NCBI GenBank assembly: GCA_964471475.1
Contig: CAYYFQ010000019.1
Span: 1 to 36,664, forward strand
Source: JAJNBD01 sp964471475
Lineage (GTDB): Bacteria; Pseudomonadota; Gammaproteobacteria; CAISUE01
DNA: 36,664 bases
Direction: 5' to 3'
This document shows, one piece after another, positions 1 to 7,302 of the stretch; the first letter of the stretch is position 1, and every line of letters begins with the position of its first letter. Under the pieces are notes generated by a model. It was not told the origin of the DNA. It ran no database searches and worked only from the letters and a program-made list of their open reading frames with translations. Position numbers and translations under genes: made by a program.

Positions 1-12
1 GAGTACAAGCAT
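1..12 (-). CDS. 5' tip of a leftward gene cut by the window edge
   Basis: On the minus strand an ATG at 12 is preceded by GAGGAG with a 7-nt spacer, a textbook ribosome binding site, and the frame is open to the window edge (M-L-V-L). Only four codons are visible, so the product is unknown. The call rests entirely on the strength of the ribosome binding site and on the gene-free stretch to its right. Confidence 0.35.
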
Positions 13-349
13 AAAAATTCTCCTCAATTAAAAAATGAAAAATACGGCTACCTTTTTTGAAATGATCCGTTCTCCGTAAAGATTTTTCCTTAAAAAAGAT
101 CTTGCGCCAATCTTTAAATCGTAAATCCCAATACTTCTCAAAAATAGTATGTTAGAGTTATTCACTTTTTATCTATAGCTAGTCTTGGTGGGCTTTTTTA
201 GCAGCTACACATTAGCTTTTTTCAAACAGAGCCAGGTGCGAGGCTAATTCGACCAATTTTGGTTTTCATTAGCTCAATTCCAAACATGTATTTCACTAGC
301 GCGTCCTTTTTTGCAAATTTAGTTAAAAATGCTTTAATAAATACCAACA
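13..349. other. Intergenic, no gene seen
   Basis: This AT-rich stretch lies between the leftward gene at the edge and the HTH genes. I find no ORF with a ribosome binding site, no tRNA-like fold and no convincing terminator. A TTGCAAATT half-site near 311-319 resembles the operator-like palindromes that follow. Confidence 0.5.
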
Positions 350-436
350 AATTTGCGTATCGCAAATTATAGTCTATTATTTTGCATTTTGCAACATTAT
401 ATGGTAACGTATCTGCAAATATTTGCTTTTTGCATA
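350..436. promoter_or_regulatory. Cluster of TTTGC/GCAAA operator-like palindromes
   Basis: Three inverted repeats with the same core lie just upstream of the HTH genes: AATTTGCG-TAT-CGCAAATT at 350-368 (perfect 8-bp arms), TTGCA-TTT-TGCAA at 382-394, and the perfect palindrome GCAAATATTTGC at 415-426. A further TTTTTGCAT half-site follows at 428-435. The last palindrome overlaps the promoter -35 box. Spacing and position fit autoregulation by the CI-like HTH protein encoded downstream. That assignment is inference; the palindromes are directly visible. Confidence 0.55.
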
Positions 437-450
437 AATAACTGTATAAT
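423..450 (+). promoter_or_regulatory. Sigma-70-like promoter of the HTH gene pair
   Basis: TTGCTT at 423-428 and a consensus TATAAT at 445-450 are separated by 16 bp. Transcription would start near 457, only a few bases before the ATG at 463, giving an almost leaderless first reading frame. The -35 box overlaps the palindrome at 415-426, so a bound repressor would block it. Confidence 0.6.
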
Positions 451-462
451 TATAAAGAAAAG

Positions 463-678
463 ATGAAAAATGAAATTATGCTGCTCGATTACGCGAAGCC
501 AGAAAAACTGTGGATTAAAACCGCTAAAAAATTTGTGATCTGCAATAATATGCAGATATCCACATATTCAAGGCACGAAACAGGTCGAAGAGAACTAAAA
601 CTTGCCGTTGCGCAAGGTTACTATATAAATTTGTTGCATATAAATATCAATTGGCTTTTAACAGGTACTTATACGTAA
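463..678 (+). pseudogene. Decayed CI-like HTH (XRE) gene, double frameshift
   Basis: The 71-residue frame matches the next gene from residue 17 on: the pattern TAKKF...STYSxHETGRRELK...INWLLTG parallels SAKEF...STYSLHETGGRNLK...AAWLLTG. The first helix is wrong in this frame. The alternate frame starting at 480 reads AARLREARKTV before hitting TAA at 516, matching RLKIARKAA of the paralogue. Helix 1 therefore sits in another frame, with compensating indels before about 480 and near 512-516. An in-frame TGA at 471 blocks a start in that alternate frame. The 71-aa product could still be made but would have a scrambled first helix. It probably arose by tandem duplication; only 9 nt separate it from the intact copy. 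Confidence 0.6.
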
Positions 679-687
679 GGTAAAAAA

Positions 688-1263
688 ATGGTTGAATTAG
701 ACCATGGCGGTGTTAGACTCAAAATAGCAAGAAAGGCAGCTGGATTCAAATCAGCCAAAGAATTTTGTGATAAATACAATATACCCTCTTCCACCTACTC
801 TCTGCACGAAACTGGTGGAAGAAACTTAAAACCTAAGATAGCTGAAAAATACGCTAATCTATTAAGTGTTAATGCCGCTTGGTTATTAACTGGAGCAGGC
901 TCACCATATGATACGACAACCCACGATGAACCATTAACTCATGATGAATTCATGGAGCTATTAAAATATCGAGGAAACGATAAAGTAAAAAATTCTCTTC
1001 AGAATAAAAATGAGCACTTAAACAATGTCAATCCGCTAATTTTTTGTAAAATAATAGTCAGAATGATTGAGACATTACAAGAGCTAAACTTTTATTTAGA
1101 TATTAATCAGCTTACTAAAAAATCAGTTGAAATTTATAAGGACATTTCTTTTTCAAGCAACAACCAACAAGCTCAAATTACCATGATTGATCTTTCTATC
1201 ACCACCTTCAAACGACAACTTCAAGAATTAATTGATACTAATAAAGGGGCTGTTAATGAATAG
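688..1263 (+). CDS. CI-like helix-turn-helix (XRE) transcriptional regulator
   Basis: This 191-aa protein has an N-terminal helix-turn-helix of the phage CI/XRE type (about residues 8-70, core STYSLHETGG, ending in the typical WLLTG). The C-terminal 110 residues are charged and match nothing I recognise. There is no S24 peptidase domain with Ser/Lys dyad, so SOS self-cleavage is not expected. The start is supported by TAAGG a few bases upstream. It lies 9 nt behind a decayed paralogue and shares its promoter and the TTTGC/GCAAA palindromes, so it is the likely ligand of those sites. It resembles stand-alone phage-derived repressors common in Legionellales; DNA binding is a confident call, the regulon is not known. 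Confidence 0.75.
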   Translation: MVELDHGGVRLKIARKAAGFKSAKEFCDKYNIPSSTYSLHETGGRNLKPKIAEKYANLLSVNAAWLLTGAGSPYDTTTHDEPLTHDEFMELLKYRGNDKVKNSLQNKNEHLNNVNPLIFCKIIVRMIETLQELNFYLDINQLTKKSVEIYKDISFSSNNQQAQITMIDLSITTFKRQLQELIDTNKGAVNE

Positions 1264-1378
1264 AATATGTATCTCAAACCTCAAAACAACAGTAAACTAA
1301 AAACTGGCAATCTACCTGTCTCTTCGATAAAATTTCAGTTTAGACTTTAATCAAATTATTTAGTTCAAGGTGCATTGA

Positions 1379-2158
1379 ATGAATTTTACTTGGGTTGCTG
1401 AAGATTATTTCCAAAATTCACAGTTTCAATATGAGCATGCTCAATATGCTATTTCTCGTTATGATTTTACTGGCAACGAATCAGTGCTTGATGTTGGATG
1501 TGGCGATGGAAAAATTACAGCCGAATTAGCGGATAGGTTAAAAGAAGGCGCTGTTGTTGGAGTTGATAGTTCAGAAGCTATGATTAAATTCGCTAGTGCT
1601 GAATTTGCAAAAAATCGTCCGAATCTAAATTTCAATGTTTGTTCTGCAGAAAAAATAAATTATTTAAATAAGTTTGACGTTGTATTTTCATTTGCTTGCC
1701 TTCACTGGGTCAAAGATCAAATGGCATTTTTAATAGGAGCTAAAAAAGCATTAAAAGATAATGGAAAAATCATCATTACCCTATACCCTAAACATCCCTA
1801 TATTTGGGAAGCAATTGATGAAACAGTAAACGCTCCTACTTGGCAAGAATACTTCAATAAGTACGAAAATCCTCATATAAACTATAGCAAAAGTATCTAT
1901 CAAAAATTAGCCTCAAAAGCTGGATTAGTTTTAGAGTATTTAGAAGAAGAGGTGCCCATTGCTTATTTCAAATGTAAAGCAGATATGGAAACATTTTTAC
2001 GTTCTTGGTTACCACATACAGATCAAATTCATCCTCAACTTAGAGAGAAATTTCTTAGCAATATAGGAAGTACTTTTCTAAAAAAAGTGGGAACAAAAAA
2101 TGAGAAATTAATTGAGATGCCTTTTCGACGACTAGATATAGTACTAGCCAAAAAATAG
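1379..2158 (+). CDS. Class I SAM-dependent methyltransferase
   Basis: The 259-aa protein has SAM motif I at residues 36-45 (VLDVGCGDGK), the acidic ribose-binding residue D63 in VGVDSS, and a motif with FSFACLHWV near residue 100. Overall it resembles trans-aconitate 2-methyltransferase (Tam) and BioC-like enzymes that methylate small carboxylic acids, and its length fits Tam. I cannot name the substrate: no biotin genes are adjacent, so BioC is unlikely. AAGG lies 8 nt before the ATG. Its stop codon lies next to the stop of the convergent gene (one base between), with no terminator between them. Confidence 0.8.
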   Translation: MNFTWVAEDYFQNSQFQYEHAQYAISRYDFTGNESVLDVGCGDGKITAELADRLKEGAVVGVDSSEAMIKFASAEFAKNRPNLNFNVCSAEKINYLNKFDVVFSFACLHWVKDQMAFLIGAKKALKDNGKIIITLYPKHPYIWEAIDETVNAPTWQEYFNKYENPHINYSKSIYQKLASKAGLVLEYLEEEVPIAYFKCKADMETFLRSWLPHTDQIHPQLREKFLSNIGSTFLKKVGTKNEKLIEMPFRRLDIVLAKK

Positions 2159-2159
2159 A

Positions 2160-2867
2160 TTATTTTTTTACTTTACCTCCATCAATTAGATTCAACAACG
2201 GCCTTTTTGTCTTTTCAATTAACTTTAATAGATCCATGTTAGCACCATTTTTAATCGCTTCGAACATTTCTCGTTGCCAATCAGTGTACAGGCTAAACTC
2301 TAATCCTATCGGTTTAAAGTCGTTCAATTTTGGCATTTCTACGCCAGATTGATGACCATACTCATTAATCGTTGGTAACAAATTGTCATATAAAAAATCA
2401 CCTAACTGGGCAATATAATTTGCTTTACAATGAAATAAGAAATAGAACTGACCAAGAAAATCTGGATTATCTCTTCGATGAGTAGCCACAGAATACATAA
2501 CATGTCTTCCATGACCCAAATCTCGAACAATCATAATTCCACTGCGCATTTGAAACTTTTCTTCTTTTATAAAATTAATCACGTTGTCAGTCGAATTTCG
2601 CTGTACTGATCTCCAAGGATAAAGAGATAATTTCTGATATATTTCAGGATTGTAATTTGAATCTTCATTAACGAAGTTATGCTTACAGAGTTCTTCAGCC
2701 ATAGCTGGGGTGGGGGATAAAAAAATGCTTTGGCCATTACCAAAAAAAATGTTCAGTGAAAAATGATCAATCCCTAAATCACCACGAACATGTTTCTCAA
2801 ACAACCCTTGTATCTTATCTTTGTGTCGGTAAGATATTTCAGCTTTCGCTGCGTTACTGATAGACAT
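2160..2867 (-). CDS. Orphan protein resembling a LuxR-type sensor domain without HTH
   Basis: This 235-aa soluble protein has AAAGGAG before its ATG. Residues 30-170 have the look of the N-terminal ligand-sensing domain of LuxR-type regulators from Legionellales: an alpha/beta layout with GIDHFSLNIFF, a conserved-looking YPWRSV and a following strand-rich part. No LuxR helix-turn-helix follows; the C-terminus (DWQREMFEAIKNGANMDLL) is short and ends after about 40 residues. The protein could be a HTH-less sensor, a truncated regulator or a separate family. The similarity is from memory of the pattern and not a proven match. No signal peptide or membrane segment is seen. Confidence 0.5.
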   Translation of the reverse strand: MSISNAAKAEISYRHKDKIQGLFEKHVRGDLGIDHFSLNIFFGNGQSIFLSPTPAMAEELCKHNFVNEDSNYNPEIYQKLSLYPWRSVQRNSTDNVINFIKEEKFQMRSGIMIVRDLGHGRHVMYSVATHRRDNPDFLGQFYFLFHCKANYIAQLGDFLYDNLLPTINEYGHQSGVEMPKLNDFKPIGLEFSLYTDWQREMFEAIKNGANMDLLKLIEKTKRPLLNLIDGGKVKK

Positions 2868-3012
2868 GCGAACTCCTTTAATTATCTGTTAGCTTTATCA
2901 TTTTTCCACTTCTTAATCATCTATAAAGGGCACTCCTATAAATTGCTCTTTTGCACGATAATAGCGTTGCGCGAGAATTTCAAATACTCATTTATTCAAA
3001 TATAAACTCCCT

Positions 3013-3039
3013 TTTAAAAATCAGCAGGATGGCTGATTT
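3013..3039 (-). terminator. Rho-independent terminator after the elbB/transporter unit
   Basis: On the minus strand AAATCAGC, a 6-nt loop and GCTGATTT form a perfect 8-bp stem followed by further T residues. It lies about 110 nt beyond the stop of the broken transporter gene and is oriented to end that transcript. Confidence 0.5.
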
Positions 3040-3040
3040 C

Positions 3041-3104
3041 GGCGCGCGTAGCACGGGCGAAGCCCTCAAAACATGAATGTTTTGAGGCACAATTTTCGTG
3101 CGCC
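3041..3104. repeat. Nested hairpin of unknown role
   Basis: CCTCAAAACAT at 3064-3074 and ATGTTTTGAGG at 3077-3087 form a perfect 11-bp inverted repeat. It is enclosed by outer arms GGCGCGCG (3041-3048) and CGTGCGCC (3097-3104) with one mismatch. The segment is visibly richer in G+C than its surroundings. It may be a remnant of a mobile palindromic repeat or a structured 3' end; no second copy is in the window. Confidence 0.45.
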
Positions 3105-3151
3105 TTGTTCTCACACAAAATTTCTAATTTAAGAGGCGCCCTAACTCATTT

Positions 3152-4001
3152 TTAAAGTAGCCCATTAGCATATTTAGGTTTTATCAGTGTTAAAGCAATC
3201 AAGGAAAGCACTCCAGAAAAACCAACATAATACGCTGGCATGAGAACACTATTACATGTTTTAGTCAAAAAAATGGCTATCAGTGGCGTGGTCCCACCAA
3301 ACATTGTCATGCTAGCGTTATACCCTATAGACATCGCGGTATATCTAATATTCGTCGGAAACATCTCTGATAATAAAGCGATTAAAGCACCCGCGATTGG
3401 GGGTAAAACAATCGCTATTAAGACTTCAGAAAAAATTGAAGCTCTCATCGTTCCACTCGCTGCCGCTTTAAATATTCAGTATGAAAATAATACAAATCCA
3501 ACAGCACCTGTTCCTAAAATAAATTTTCTATTCACTATATCTGACAACCACCCCATAATGGGAACAAGAATACTTAGCACAACCAATCCTAAAAAACTTA
3601 TTAGCATAGTTTGACTTAATGACATTCCTACGTTTGATACAAAAAATGTTGGCAAATACCCTATCAGTAAATAGATAGCCACTGCTAATGAGCTGCTTAA
3701 TAAAAAAATTAAAATGCTTTGTGATAAATAATTACTAAGGGTGGTTTTTATGGGAAGCGCTAAAAGAGCTTTTTGTTTTGTTATCTTCACAAACATTGGC
3801 GACTCTTCACATTTAAGGCGCAACATAAAAGCAGCTGGCAAAAACGCCAAAAGTAACCATGAGCGAAGCAAATTCATTTTGTAATGGGAAAAAAAGTTTT
3901 GCTATTACAGAAGCAAAATATCCATATAAAGCAAAATCGTACCATTCTAAAGTGTTGCCTGAAATACTCGTTAGAATCAGCATCATTGCTCGTTTATTCA
4001 T
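3152..4001 (-). pseudogene. Broken MHS-family (ProP-like) MFS transporter
   Basis: Reading leftward from 4001, the first 50 residues are typical of the metabolite:H+ symporter family (SGNTLEWYDFALYGYFAS, TM1-TM2). The frame then runs into a stop near 3813. A second frame (from about 3877) resumes in what matches the family at TM6 and the following loop (MLRLKCEESPMF) and continues to residues GAVGFVLFSY, where TGA stops it at 3474-3476. The same frame continues beyond the stop with the family-typical FPTNIRYTAMSIGYN and FGGTTPLIA. TM3-TM5 are missing, so an internal deletion of roughly 120-140 codons shifted the frame, and a later nonsense mutation followed. Substrate class was probably an osmolyte or carboxylate. 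It lies 4 nt after elbB and was probably co-transcribed. Confidence 0.8.
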
Positions 4002-4005
4002 AACA

Positions 4006-4659
4006 TTACTTTTGAGCCATTTTTACTAATTCCTTAACCAGCTTATGTATACCCTCATAAACCTCAACAATGCCATGAGCAACCATATTTGCTGGCGTAC
4101 TGACAATATGATGGTTTTTATCAACAACCACGTCTATTGCAGCACAATTAATATGCTCAGATCCAAGCGCAAAAATTTGATTAGATAAATCTTGATCGTT
4201 GCCGATGGTAAGTTTCGCTGCTTTAAATATTTTGGGAATCATCATTGGCGCTATGCAAATAAATCCGATTGGCTTTTTATTTACCACAGCAGAATCAATA
4301 AAATGCTTTACGTCTTCGTTAAATGAAAAATCCTTCCCTCGATCGTACCAATCACACAAATTTGAGACTGCGCCTACACCTCCGGGAAAAATAATGGCAG
4401 CATATTCTGAAACTACAGCTTCTGTAATTGGCTTAATTTTTCCACGAACTAATCTCGCCGATTCCGTGAGTACATTTCTTTGTTCACTACTCTCTTCTTT
4501 ATTAGTCACATGGTTCATTACATGATGTTGTTTTATATCGGGCGCAAAAGCATCCCAAGAAATATCTTCTTGCGCCATTGATAATAAGGTTAAAATAACT
4601 TCGTGTGTTTCAGAACCATCGTGTTGACCACAACCGGCCAAAATAAGTGCAAACTTCAT
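4006..4659 (-). CDS. elbB: ElbB-type DJ-1/PfpI superfamily protein (glyoxalase III-like)
   Basis: The 217-residue protein is the same length as E. coli ElbB and starts with the family signature LILAGCGQHDGSETHE. The superfamily nucleophile Cys135 sits in GFICIAPMM, preceded by FPGGVGAVSN. The ATG at 4659 is chosen because it has GGAG at the right distance and matches the family N-terminus; an upstream ATG at 4722 would add 21 unrelated residues and run through the promoter. ElbB proteins have weak glyoxalase activity and are linked genetically to isoprenoid synthesis; the exact role is unsettled. The gene leads a unit with the broken transporter. Confidence 0.85.
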   Translation of the reverse strand: MKFALILAGCGQHDGSETHEVILTLLSMAQEDISWDAFAPDIKQHHVMNHVTNKEESSEQRNVLTESARLVRGKIKPITEAVVSEYAAIIFPGGVGAVSNLCDWYDRGKDFSFNEDVKHFIDSAVVNKKPIGFICIAPMMIPKIFKAAKLTIGNDQDLSNQIFALGSEHINCAAIDVVVDKNHHIVSTPANMVAHGIVEVYEGIHKLVKELVKMAQK

Positions 4660-4675
4660 ACAAACTCCAAAAATA

Positions 4676-4717
4676 TGCATTATGCAAAATAATTGATAAT
4701 TTTCGCATATTGCAAAT
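4676..4717. promoter_or_regulatory. TTTGC/GCAAA-type sites in the elbB promoter
   Basis: Upstream of elbB, TTTCGCATATTGCAAA (4701-4716) and ATGCATTATGCAAA (about 4677-4690) repeat the core motif seen upstream of the HTH genes at 350-436. On the minus strand a CATAAT -10-like box lies within the proximal site. A shared regulator, possibly the CI-like HTH protein, is inferred from motif similarity only. Confidence 0.4.
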
Positions 4718-4738
4718 ATCATGTAAAGCTTTTGTTAG

Positions 4739-4874
4739 CGCTGCATTCTGCGAAGCATCCCATCAATGCTTCGCATTGCTGGGAGCCCTGCTGCCCCACC
4801 CAATGGCACAAGTGCCATTGGGACCCGAGGCGCACGCTACCCGTTTTGCAATTATCTGCTTTTGTCGTGTACAC
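4739..4874. repeat. Short palindromic repeat, family C, copy 1
   Basis: This copy shares with 11620-11706 the stretch GCATCCCATC...TGCTTCGCAT...GGGAGCCCTGCT and the right part ACCCGTTTTGCAATTATC ending in TTTTGTCGTGTA (4860-4871). It has an imperfect hairpin at 4755-4785 and an extra insert forming a perfect 11-bp hairpin, CCCAATGGCAC (4799-4809) with GTGCCATTGGG (4812-4822). The left terminal inverted repeat seen in copy 2 is missing here. It lies between elbB and the ankyrin gene. Confidence 0.7.
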
Positions 4875-4909
4875 AGGTAGGATACTTACCGCGACATTTC
4901 CCCTCCCCA

Positions 4910-4938
4910 ATGACTCGCGCAAAAAGTCGCGCTATACT
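4910..4938 (+). promoter_or_regulatory. Possible promoter of the ankyrin gene
   Basis: TATACT at 4933-4938 with ATGACT at 4910-4915 and a 17-bp spacer. It lies 45 nt before the ATG at 4983 and immediately beyond repeat copy C1. The -35 match is partial. Confidence 0.4.
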
Positions 4939-4982
4939 ACTCATGAGATCACAACCGCTATTACTTTCGAGAACGCATAATT

Positions 4983-5657
4983 ATGACAAAACCTCTCATC
5001 ACCCAGAATGGTTCTTCCATCGAAATTACTGATATCTTAAAAAAAAATCATCAAGAATTTCTTTTAAATCAAACGCTCATTCAAGCAACAAAAAATGGTG
5101 ATTTATCAGAAGTGCAACGCTTAGTTAAAGCAGGCGCTACTTTTCATAAACTAAGTGATAGGAAACTACATTTATATAATTCAGAATATGATACTTTATT
5201 GCACACCGCAGTAAAACAGGGATATATTGATATTGTAAAATACCTCATCGAGTGTGATTGTGACATCAATGCTCAAACCAGGCGTGGAAAAGCTACCCCA
5301 CTCCATTACGCGACCTATCTCAATGTACCGTCGGAACTTTTATCTATTTTGCTTGATCATGGTGCAGAACTTGAAATGAAAGATGAAGACCATGCCTCTG
5401 CTTTTATGTGGGCCTCTTATTTAAACAATAGCAATGCTATCAAAATACTATTCGATAGAAATGCTGACCCATACACCATAGATTATTTTGGACTGTCTCC
5501 ATTGGAATGGGCAAGTCATCAAGGCAATTTAGAAAGTGTCGCATTCCTCATTAGCGCAGTTCCTTACACAAAAGCTCAACTCACTTCTGCTTATGCACAT
5601 GCGATTGCCAGTGGACAAACTGTAACCGCTACGCTTTTGGATAAAGAACTCCATTGA
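4983..5657 (+). CDS. Ankyrin-repeat protein, candidate effector
   Basis: This 224-aa protein has about five ankyrin repeats: residues 30-58 (ATKNGDLSEVQRLVKAGA), 70-100 (TLLHTAVKQGYIDIVKYLIE), 104-135 (TPLHYATYLN...LLDHGA), 137-168 and 170-195 (SPLEWASHQGNLESVAFLI). There is no signal peptide, membrane segment or enzymatic domain; the first 29 residues and last 25 flank the stack. Ankyrin proteins bind partner proteins, and in intracellular Legionellales many are type IV secreted effectors, but nothing here proves secretion. The gene stands alone between two different repeat elements, a sign of a plastic locus. Confidence 0.8.
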   Translation: MTKPLITQNGSSIEITDILKKNHQEFLLNQTLIQATKNGDLSEVQRLVKAGATFHKLSDRKLHLYNSEYDTLLHTAVKQGYIDIVKYLIECDCDINAQTRRGKATPLHYATYLNVPSELLSILLDHGAELEMKDEDHASAFMWASYLNNSNAIKILFDRNADPYTIDYFGLSPLEWASHQGNLESVAFLISAVPYTKAQLTSAYAHAIASGQTVTATLLDKELH

Positions 5658-5666
5658 TACACGAAG

Positions 5667-5852
5667 TACACTTTTTTAGATAATTATCCGTGAAATCTGA
5701 ATATAGCTTGTGACACCCAGTAAAGTCTCGCGGGACGCTACAAGTATATCCTTGCAGGCTTTACTTCAGCATCCATGCTTCAGAAACCCGCTCAACTTTA
5801 CTGGGTGTCACAAGCTTAGAGTAAGCTACGAATAATTATCTGAAAAAGTGTA
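5667..5852. repeat. MITE-like element, family A, copy 1
   Basis: About 186 bp with long imperfect terminal inverted repeats. The left end TACACTTTTTTAGATAATTA...CTTGTGACACCCAGTAAAG pairs with the right end CTTTACTGGGTGTCACAAG...TAATTATCTGAAAAAGTGTA. The outer 20 bp and the inner block CCCAGTAAAG/CTTTACTGGG match best, and complementarity extends to the CGCGGG/CCCGC core. The ends begin and finish with TA, as expected for insertion at a TA target (Tc1/IS630-type), though the transposase family is inference. A second copy starts at 36611. It lies between the convergent ankyrin and transporter genes and could fold both transcripts' 3' ends. Confidence 0.85.
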
Positions 5853-5900
5853 ATCTTTCGCCCAACATACGCTGTTGTTGTGTAAGGCAAAATTAAAAAT

Positions 5901-7262
5901 TTACTCCACTAATTTGTTTAATAAAATCACCCCAACTACTGTAAAACTCAATAGTAAAACCATCATACCGAAACCAGTTCGATAAAAATATATATTTGTG
6001 GCAGCATGAATAAAATGAGAGGAAAGTTTTGCACCAATGAAGCCCGACAAATATCCTGCTATCGAAAGAGCAAAATACATCCCAGCCATCAATCTTCCTT
6101 TATAGTTCGGTGGAGCAATTTCCGTCACATAAGCCATAATCGGTGGCATTAAATAAACATCCCCTAACCCCAACAGTAAAAAAGCCAATACTATCCAAAG
6201 TACACCAATCAAATGAGTAACTGAAAATAATGTGGAAACATATAACACTACAAAAGCCAGCACCCCTAGCGCCAATCCAACTAATAATTTTGTTTGGACC
6301 CTCGTTACCGCAGAAAAAAATTTAATTCTGGTAATAAAAAAAGCACCTAGCACTACAAAAATCGCTTCAAATGCTAATAAAGAACCCACAGGAATAGTTA
6401 CGGGCCCTACGTTAAGTTTCACGAAGGCATGTGTATAATTCACTAGCGTAGAAGCCACCTGAAATTCTCCACTAAAAAATAAAATTGCGACCACCGTAAA
6501 GAAAATAGCCCGCATAAGTAATTTTCGAATTTCAAAATAATGACAAATCAAGAACCCCAAAAAAAACAAATACACGAGACCGGCAATCACTAACAATATT
6601 GCAGACACCCTTTCAAATTTAAGATAGCTATAGGCAATGGCCGCGCTTATACTCAATGCGACCGCCAATTGCATTAATTTAGTGGAAGTTAACTCTTTCC
6701 ATGCTGCAAACCACCCATCAAGAATACAATACCCCAAACAGGTGAGCGCAATAACTTCGGTAAGAATGATAACTCCATGCCATCCACAATATTCATGGAC
6801 AATACCGCCTAAAATTGCACCTAAAATAACACCTGCATTAGTTACGCCATACAAAATAGTAAAAGACTTATCGGAAACTTTTTCAGCATTGATCAAAGAA
6901 AATAATAACAAGGGTGTCGTAGGAGGAACCATCCCCGCACCGAACAAACTTAAGCTCAGACCCACATAAAAAAGAGAAGAAGCAGAAAACAAACATATGC
7001 CTCCCACAACAATCAATCCTATACCTGTTATCACTACTAATTTACCGCTCCCCAACCAATCTCGTATTATTCCTCCAAAAATAGCGCTAATAAAAAGTAA
7101 TGACAAACTAGCACCCACCATATATAATTGTTGTGATGAAGTTTGCCAATGCATCGCAAGAAGATGCATTAAAAGCTGTGATATAATAACCCACGTACAA
7201 AATCGCGCAGTAAACTCGCAAAAATAAATTAAATAAAATTCTTTACGCACCATAGCTTTCAT
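5901..7262 (-). CDS. POT-like (PTR2) major facilitator transporter, degenerate ExxER motif
   Basis: This 453-aa polytopic inner-membrane protein has about 12-14 hydrophobic segments. The fold markers of proton-dependent oligopeptide transporters are visible: a first helix with EFTARF, GGIIRDWLGSGKLVV after TM2, and FTILYGVTNAGVILGAILGG around TM4-TM5. The proton-coupling signature ExxER is E16-F-T-A19-R20, so the second Glu is Ala. Transport of peptides or related solutes is plausible, but the coupling may differ. The ATG at 7262 has GAG too close; an in-frame ATG at 7253 has better spacing. Only 40 bp separate it from the divergent oxygenase gene. Confidence 0.7.
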   Translation of the reverse strand: MKAMVRKEFYLIYFCEFTARFCTWVIISQLLMHLLAMHWQTSSQQLYMVGASLSLLFISAIFGGIIRDWLGSGKLVVITGIGLIVVGGICLFSASSLFYVGLSLSLFGAGMVPPTTPLLLFSLINAEKVSDKSFTILYGVTNAGVILGAILGGIVHEYCGWHGVIILTEVIALTCLGYCILDGWFAAWKELTSTKLMQLAVALSISAAIAYSYLKFERVSAILLVIAGLVYLFFLGFLICHYFEIRKLLMRAIFFTVVAILFFSGEFQVASTLVNYTHAFVKLNVGPVTIPVGSLLAFEAIFVVLGAFFITRIKFFSAVTRVQTKLLVGLALGVLAFVVLYVSTLFSVTHLIGVLWIVLAFLLLGLGDVYLMPPIMAYVTEIAPPNYKGRLMAGMYFALSIAGYLSGFIGAKLSSHFIHAATNIYFYRTGFGMMVLLLSFTVVGVILLNKLVE

Positions 7263-7302
7263 CTCAACGTTTACGTTTAAAATTTTACCCGAGGGGGCTT
7301 AT

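Noticed and set aside
463..1263. Prophage immunity region
   Set aside because: HTH genes look phage-derived, but there is no integrase, Cro, replication or structural gene within the window, so a prophage call is not supported.
2150..2175. Terminator between the methyltransferase and the convergent gene
   Set aside because: Only an A-run/T-run pairing with no G+C stem is present.
3474..3476. In-frame TGA in the transporter as a selenocysteine or recoding site
   Set aside because: The position is in a membrane transporter with no selenoprotein precedent, and the same gene already has a frameshifting deletion; simple decay explains it.
3240..3614. Plus-strand 124-aa ORF
   Set aside because: It is the antisense shadow of the broken transporter gene, whose minus-strand frame carries clear family motifs.
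4660..4722. Longer elbB start at 4722 adding 21 residues
   Set aside because: The extra residues do not match the family, the stretch holds the promoter-like sites, and the ATG at 4659 has a good GGAG.
4647..5032. Several overlapping small ORFs upstream of the ankyrin gene
   Set aside because: They overlap the repeat copy in all frames and read as low-quality translations with many Cys, Pro and His; no start signal.
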